Below, one piece after another: positions 6,875 to 10,324 of a stretch of 10,324 bases of DNA (positions are counted from its first letter, which is position 1; each line of letters begins with the position of its first letter). The stretch is from contig WFYH01000007.1 in the NCBI GenBank assembly GCA_015490215.1, positions 1 to 10,324 on the forward strand, given 5' to 3'. The notes under the pieces are model-generated. The model was not told the DNA's origin, searched no databases, and was given only the letters and a program-made list of their open reading frames with translations. The position numbers and the translations under genes are program-made. Origin of the DNA: Aquificaceae bacterium. Lineage in GTDB: Bacteria; Aquificota; Aquificia; Aquificales; Aquificaceae.

Positions 6875-7707
6875 TTTTTTTTACGGTCCGTCCGTGCTTT
6901 GGCTGGGACGGGAGCGGTTATGGTAAAGAGCTGTCTTATATCCCTATCGTGGGGATACTTTTCAAGGAGCGCAGCAAAGACACGGTGAGCCTCCTGCCGC
7001 CTTCCCGTTCTTATGTATAGCAGTCCGAGCTTCATGCCCACGTCGTAGTTTTTCTTTTCCTCCTCGTAGAGCTTTTCTAAGAGCTTTATAGCCTCATCCA
7101 GTTTGCCCTCCTTTTCAAGCCTTTCCACCTCCTTCATGATCTTGCTTATCTCTACCTTTCTCCTTTCTTCGCTCAGCTCGGGTCTGAACTTTTCAAGCTC
7201 CCTGTATATCTCAAGAGCTTCGTCGTATTTTCCCTGCCAATACAGAACACGGGCAAGCATAAGAGCCACCTCCCTGCTGTCGGGGTGCATCTCCAAAAGC
7301 TCCCTGTATATCCTTTCCGCCTTTTCAAACTCCTTCTTTTTCAGATAAAGTTGGGCAAGCTTCATGCCCACCTCGTAGGTGAACACCTTGGACCTTTTGG
7401 GTTCCCACTTGGGAAGGACTATCCTGTCGGGATCAAGCATGCACTTCCTTATAAAGGCGTCCCCGAACACGTCCTTTACCCTTCTCAGGTAGCGCTCTGC
7501 CGTTTTCAGCTCTTTAAAGAAGCCCACCCTTATGGTGTAGGAGTCTCCTATCTTTTCAATCCTCGCCTCGGGCAGGGTGGTTACATACTTAAAGAGCTTT
7601 TTGACCTCTTCAAAGTTGGGGGAGCTTACCAGCTGAAGGCAGTAGTATTCCTGAGAGAAGGCGCTCAGGCTCAAAATCAGACACAAGGCTACTACCTTAC
7701 CCCTCAC
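6853..7707 (-). CDS. Exported SPOR-TPR protein (N-terminal part of an outer-membrane exporter)
   Basis: A 284-residue protein in the unshifted frame. Residues 1-18 are a Sec signal peptide (basic MRGK, hydrophobic core, Ala-Phe-Ser). Residues about 21-91 resemble a SPOR domain: YYCLQLVSS first strand, GDSYTIRVGFF core, KTAERYLRRV helix. Cys23 and Cys89 lie at its two ends and could pair. Tetratricopeptide repeats follow: about 112-143, 144-177, a third around 195-220, and 223-254; the first and last share VGMKL. The frame stops (TAA, 6855-6853) only six codons after the A9 run, with the non-family tail PPVWNT. This indicates that the natural protein continues into the barrel frame. It starts at a GTG (7707) with GGAGAGG five bases upstream and overlaps the receiver gene by 11 bases. 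Periplasmic TPRs fused to a barrel are typical of exopolysaccharide export proteins; SPOR domains bind septal peptidoglycan. Confidence 0.85.
   Translation of the reverse strand: MRGKVVALCLILSLSAFSQEYYCLQLVSSPNFEEVKKLFKYVTTLPEARIEKIGDSYTIRVGFFKELKTAERYLRRVKDVFGDAFIRKCMLDPDRIVLPKWEPKRSKVFTYEVGMKLAQLYLKKKEFEKAERIYRELLEMHPDSREVALMLARVLYWQGKYDEALEIYRELEKFRPELSEERRKVEISKIMKEVERLEKEGKLDEAIKLLEKLYEEEKKNYDVGMKLGLLYIRTGRRQEAHRVFAALLEKYPHDRDIRQLFTITAPVPAKARTDRKKKPPVWNT
6863..6890 (-). other. A9 slippery run inside a hairpin loop at the frame junction
   Basis: The coding strand reads CGT AAA AAA AAA CCG. Re-reading the last A gives ACC and enters the barrel frame. The two frames overlap only from about 6880 to 6856, and the A9 run (6874-6882) occupies the start of that overlap. 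CGGACCG (6890-6884) can pair with CGGTCTG (6869-6863), giving six Watson-Crick pairs and one G-U with a 14-base loop that contains all nine As. Runs of A permit -1 ribosomal slippage (A AAA AAA) and transcriptional slippage, as known for the A9 run of Thermus dnaX. A mutation or sequencing error could look the same. Confidence 0.6.
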
Positions 7708-8053
7708 TTAGCCTCTCCACTTTGTTTATCAAATAGTTCAAGCTGAAGGGCTTTATCACGTAGTCCACCGCCCCGAGGCTGTAAGCCTTGTCTATATTGA
7801 AATCCTGCGACAGAACGCTCATGATGATAACTGGTTTGTGAAAACCGGCTTCCCTGAGTTCCTTTAGGGCGTCAAAGCCCGACTTTCCCGGCATATTAAT
7901 GTCCAGAAGGATCACGTCCGGTGAAAAGCTTTCCGTCACACTTAATATATCGTCCGCATTGTCTATCCATAAAACCTCGTGCCCCCTGTTTTTGAGGGCT
8001 GTCTCAAGGAGCTTTCCTATAGCTATCTCGTCGTCTACAACCAGTATTCTCAT
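7697..8053 (-). CDS. Single-domain response regulator (CheY-like receiver)
   Basis: A 118-residue receiver domain with no output domain. Acidic pocket Asp7-Asp8, phospho-acceptor Asp51 in LLDINMPGKSG, switch Ser79 in IIMSVL, switch aromatic Tyr98 and Lys101 in KPF are all present, so it should be phosphorylatable. Such proteins act by protein-protein contact, in the cytoplasm. The ATG overlaps the queA stop by one base (TGATG) and its own 3' end overlaps the SPOR-TPR start by 11 bases. This implies translational coupling into the envelope gene cluster. No sensor kinase is in the window. It probably gates the glycan synthase or its HEAT-repeat scaffold; that role is inferred from context. Confidence 0.93.
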   Translation of the reverse strand: MRILVVDDEIAIGKLLETALKNRGHEVLWIDNADDILSVTESFSPDVILLDINMPGKSGFDALKELREAGFHKPVIIMSVLSQDFNIDKAYSLGAVDYVIKPFSLNYLINKVERLSEG

Positions 8054-9057
8054 CAGAGGATTAGCATACCGTCACCGTAGCTGTAAAATCTATACCTCTT
8101 TTCCACCGCCTCCCTGTAAGCGGACAGGATGAAGTCCTTTCCCCCGAAGGCGCACACCAAAAAAAGAAGCGAAGATTTGGGAAGGTGGAAGTTGGTTACA
8201 AGGGCGTCCACCACCTTAAACTCATAGCCCGGATAGATATACAGATCCGTCCATCCTTCGTAAGGTTCAAAGGGTTTGGTCTCCAAAGCCCGGACAACCG
8301 TGGTTCCCACCGCCACCACCCGCCTGCCTCCTTTCTTGGTTCTTACGATCTTTTCAACCGTTTCGGGAGGGATCTTTACGTATTCGGGATCTACCTTGTG
8401 CTCCTCAACTCTTTTTGCCTTTACGGGTTTGAAGGTTCCGTAGGAGATGTGCAGGGTTATGAAGGCTATCTCTATACCCCTCCTTTCTATCTTCTCCAGA
8501 AGCTGTTCCGAAAAGTGGAGTGAGGCGGTCGGTGCCGCGACCGCACCTTTTTCTTTGGCGAATACAGTCTGGTAATAGGTTCTGTCTATGTCCTCCTCTT
8601 CCCTCTTGAGATAGGGGGGTATGGGAATATGCCCGTAGAGGTCAAGTTTTTTCAGAGGATCGTCCGCTACAAGCCTGACCAAAAAGCTCGCCTCTTCTAT
8701 GTGCTCTAAGACCTCCACCTGAAAGTCTTCGGCTATTTCTATGATCATCCCTTCCCTTATCTTTTTACCTCCTATAAGAGCCTTCCACAGGTCGGGGCGA
8801 ATGTAGTCGGTGAGGACGATTTCCACCTTCCCTCCCGTTTTCTTCCTTCCGTATAACCTTGCAGGTAGAACTTTTGTGTCGTTGAAAACAAGGAGGTCTC
8901 CTTCATCAAGGTAGTCGGGAAGGTTCCAAAAGATGTCGTGCTTTATGGATCTGTCCCTGCGGTTTAAAACCATAAGGCGTGCGTTGTGACGGGGAACCAC
9001 GGGGTATTTGGCTATAAGCTCAGAAGGAAGGTGATAGTCAAACTCTTCTACGTTCAC
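8053..9057 (-). CDS. queA: S-adenosylmethionine:tRNA ribosyltransferase-isomerase
   Basis: A 334-residue cytoplasmic enzyme. It transfers and isomerises the ribosyl group of S-adenosylmethionine onto preQ1 at position 34 of Asp, Asn, His and Tyr tRNAs, giving epoxyqueuosine. Family motifs are complete: FDYHLPSELIAKYP (6-19), FNDTKVLPARLYG (58-70), YGHIPIPPYL (141-150), YQTVFAKEKGAVAAPTASLHF (162-182), YGTFKPV (206-212), VDALVTNFHLPKSSLL (283-298) and YSYGDGMLIL at the end. Length is normal for the family. The start is a GTG at 9057. The only upstream Shine-Dalgarno-like sequence, TAGGAG (complement of 9073-9078), lies 15 bases away, longer than usual. The next upstream in-frame codons include no standard start before a stop, so the GTG is the best choice. 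It heads the minus-strand gene train; its link to the envelope genes may be only shared transcription. Confidence 0.97.
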   Translation of the reverse strand: MNVEEFDYHLPSELIAKYPVVPRHNARLMVLNRRDRSIKHDIFWNLPDYLDEGDLLVFNDTKVLPARLYGRKKTGGKVEIVLTDYIRPDLWKALIGGKKIREGMIIEIAEDFQVEVLEHIEEASFLVRLVADDPLKKLDLYGHIPIPPYLKREEEDIDRTYYQTVFAKEKGAVAAPTASLHFSEQLLEKIERRGIEIAFITLHISYGTFKPVKAKRVEEHKVDPEYVKIPPETVEKIVRTKKGGRRVVAVGTTVVRALETKPFEPYEGWTDLYIYPGYEFKVVDALVTNFHLPKSSLLFLVCAFGGKDFILSAYREAVEKRYRFYSYGDGMLIL

Positions 9058-9095
9058 GATTAAATATTTAAACTCCTAAGATGGCGGGGCAGTTT

Positions 9096-9103
9096 AATAT
9101 AAT
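9096..9103. promoter_or_regulatory. Candidate divergent -10 elements between queA and sppA
   Basis: The sequence aatataat contains TATAAT on the plus strand (9098-9103) and TATATT on the minus strand (complement of 9096-9101), so one AT-rich core could serve both divergent genes. No good -35 hexamer is visible on the plus strand, and the minus-strand -35 would lie inside sppA. A plus transcript from about 9110 would have a leader of only about 7 bases before the ATG at 9117. A minus transcript from about 9089 would include the TAGGAG before queA. Placement is plausible but unproven. Confidence 0.35.
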
Positions 9104-9116
9104 CAATCAGGGAAAA

Positions 9117-9959
9117 ATGAGGAAACTGCTCTTCATAGCGGTTATACTTATAGTTGCCTTCGTCATGGTATCTGCGATACTTGCCAGAATACCCGTAGGG
9201 GACAGAATCGCCGTATTGAACATAAAAGGGGTAATAGTAAACCCCATCCCTGTGGTGAAGAAGATTGAAAGGCTTCGCAAAGACAAAACCGTAAAGGCTT
9301 TGGTGATAAGGGTGGACTCACCGGGAGGGTCGGTAGGTGCTTCTCAGGAAATATACAGGGCGATAGAACGCTTCCGGGCGGACGGTAAACCCGTCGTGGT
9401 CTCTATGGGCAACGTTGCCGCATCGGGCGGTTATTACGTTTCCGCACCCGCCAACTTCATATACGCCAACCCCGGGACCATAACTGGGAGCATAGGTGTG
9501 ATAATCCAGCACATGGCTTACAGAGAGCTTATGGAAAAGATAGGCATAAGGGCTACCTCCATAAAAACAGGTAAGTTCAAAGACACCCTAAGCCCCTTTA
9601 GAGAGCTCACACCTGAAGAGAAGAAGTATCTTGAGGAAACCATAAAAGAAGCCTACGAGCAGTTCCTGCAGGCTATTCTCAAATACAGATCCGACAAGAT
9701 CTCCGAAGAAAAACTGAGAGAGGTAGCGGACGGAAGGGTGTTCACGGGAAGGAAAGCAAAGGAACTTGGTCTTGTGGACGGTATAGGAGGATTAGAGGAC
9801 GCTGTAGAAAAAGCCCGTGAGCTGGCAAGATCGCCCAAAGCACGGGAATTCTTCGTCCCCGAAGAAAAAAGCCTCCTGCAAAGGATCTTGGGCGGTGAGA
9901 TAGAAGAGCTGAAGATCCTCAACTCCTACAGCCCTCTCTTTTATCTGATGCAGTTCTGA
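9117..9959 (+). CDS. sppA: Signal peptide peptidase SppA, 36K type
   Basis: A 280-residue membrane-anchored serine protease that degrades remnant signal peptides and membrane-associated peptides. Residues 4-22 form a single N-terminal membrane anchor. The ClpP-fold domain shows VIRVDSPGGSVGAS (63-76), the nucleophile Ser103 in NVAASGGYY, PGTITGSIGV (119-128) and the general base Lys155 in KTGKFKDTLSPF. The Ser-Lys distance of 52 residues matches the Ser147/Lys199 pair known for Bacillus SppA. I prefer the ATG at 9117 over the in-frame ATG at 9081. It places MRKLL directly before the hydrophobic anchor and has AGGGA just upstream, whereas the 9081 ATG has no ribosome site and adds 12 polar residues. 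It is transcribed divergently from queA and is followed after 2 bases by a flavin-reductase-like gene. Confidence 0.95.
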   Translation: MRKLLFIAVILIVAFVMVSAILARIPVGDRIAVLNIKGVIVNPIPVVKKIERLRKDKTVKALVIRVDSPGGSVGASQEIYRAIERFRADGKPVVVSMGNVAASGGYYVSAPANFIYANPGTITGSIGVIIQHMAYRELMEKIGIRATSIKTGKFKDTLSPFRELTPEEKKYLEETIKEAYEQFLQAILKYRSDKISEEKLREVADGRVFTGRKAKELGLVDGIGGLEDAVEKARELARSPKAREFFVPEEKSLLQRILGGEIEELKILNSYSPLFYLMQF

Positions 9960-9961
9960 TC

Positions 9962-10324
9962 ATGGAGCTGTTGGTAAAGGATTTAGACGAGGACAGGCTC
10001 TTTAAACTGGTTTTGGGTGTTTTGGTTCCAAGACCCATAGGTTGGATATCCTCTCAAAGTAAGGAAGGAATAAGGAATATAGCCCCCTTTAGCTTCTTTA
10101 ACGGGGTAAACGACTCTCCGCCAGTATTCATGATTTCCGTAAGTGATAGAGATGACGGAACACCCAAGGATACCGTCAGAAACATCTTAGAAACAAGGGA
10201 GTTTGTGGTAAATCTGGTATCAGAAGAGCTTTTAGAGAAGATGGTGGTAACCTCTGAGGACTTCCCTCCTGAAGTGGACGAATTTGAAAAAGCAGGTCTT
10301 ACCCCCGAAAAGAGCAGGTTCGTA
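9962..10324 (+). CDS. Flavin reductase-like FMN-binding protein, 3'-truncated by the window end
   Basis: The first 121 residues are visible and the frame is open at the window edge. The signature PRPIGWISSQSKEGIRNIAP, followed by FSFFNGVNDSPPVFMISV, is characteristic of the flavin reductase-like split-barrel family. Members bind FMN and serve as NAD(P)H:flavin oxidoreductases or flavoproteins of unknown substrate. DTVRNILETREFVVNLV matches the next conserved strand-helix region. The ATG follows the sppA stop by 2 bases without a clear ribosome site, which suggests translation coupled to sppA in a two-gene or longer operon. The exact reaction cannot be told from this fragment. Confidence 0.88.
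   Translation, partial: MELLVKDLDEDRLFKLVLGVLVPRPIGWISSQSKEGIRNIAPFSFFNGVNDSPPVFMISVSDRDDGTPKDTVRNILETREFVVNLVSEELLEKMVVTSEDFPPEVDEFEKAGLTPEKSRFV

Noticed and set aside
7021..7378. Similar DNA segments at 7021-7048 and 7351-7378
   Set aside because: They encode the matching start of the first and last TPR units (VGMKL), so they are ordinary protein-repeat similarity rather than a separate DNA element.
7285..7746. Plus-strand open frame of 153 codons
   Set aside because: Antisense to the SPOR-TPR gene and the end of the receiver gene, with no recognisable motif; explained by codon bias of the real genes.
9081..9116. Upstream ATG extension of SppA
   Set aside because: No ribosome site precedes it, it adds a polar segment before the membrane anchor, and a TATAAT lies within it.

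Overview
The window looks like chromosomal DNA from a thermophilic member of the Aquificaceae (Hydrogenobacter, Thermocrinis or Aquifex relatives). The strongest pointer is a thioredoxin-like [2Fe-2S] ferredoxin. It closely resembles the Aquifex aeolicus Fd4 type as I remember it, including the cysteine spacing. Charged, Lys/Glu-rich proteins, frequent AGG/AGA and ATA codons, and tightly overlapping genes fit the same group. No database search was possible, so the organism is inferred.

Layout. Positions 3-1313 (+) hold the 3' part of a large cysteine-rich secreted or surface protein whose 5' end lies outside the window. Its C-terminal module follows a poly-glycine linker and has distinctly lower GC. 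A convergent ferredoxin gene follows (1331-1663, -). From 9057 down to 1751 the minus strand carries a compact gene train: queA, a single-domain response-regulator receiver, a SPOR-TPR protein joined through a frameshift site to a YaiO-type outer-membrane beta-barrel, a membrane-anchored HEAT-repeat protein, a processive-type family 2 glycosyltransferase, and a large lipoprotein with three internal cysteine-containing repeats. From queA to the glycosyltransferase all neighbours overlap; 58 bases separate the glycosyltransferase from the lipoprotein. On the plus strand, divergent from queA, are sppA (9117-9959) and the start of a flavin-reductase-like protein (9962 to the window end).

How the genes may work together. 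The middle five or six genes read as an envelope-spanning glycan machine. A multipass inner-membrane GT2 synthase would make a polymer, and a TPR/beta-barrel outer-membrane protein with a SPOR domain would export or anchor it. A HEAT-repeat scaffold and a lipoprotein would be accessory parts, and the receiver domain a phosphorylation input. The arrangement recalls the yaiO/yaiP and nfrA/nfrB pairs and the PgaA/PgaC logic, but the full set is not one I recognise as a characterised system.

The most striking signal is a run of nine A residues on the coding strand at 6874-6882. It lies in a stretch of about 25 bases where the SPOR-TPR frame and the barrel frame overlap, and in the loop of a 7-bp hairpin. 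A -1 shift there joins the two into one 505-residue protein. It may be programmed slippage, a phase-variable switch, an inactivating mutation or a sequencing error. No tRNA, rRNA, CRISPR array, insertion sequence or clear intrinsic terminator was seen.
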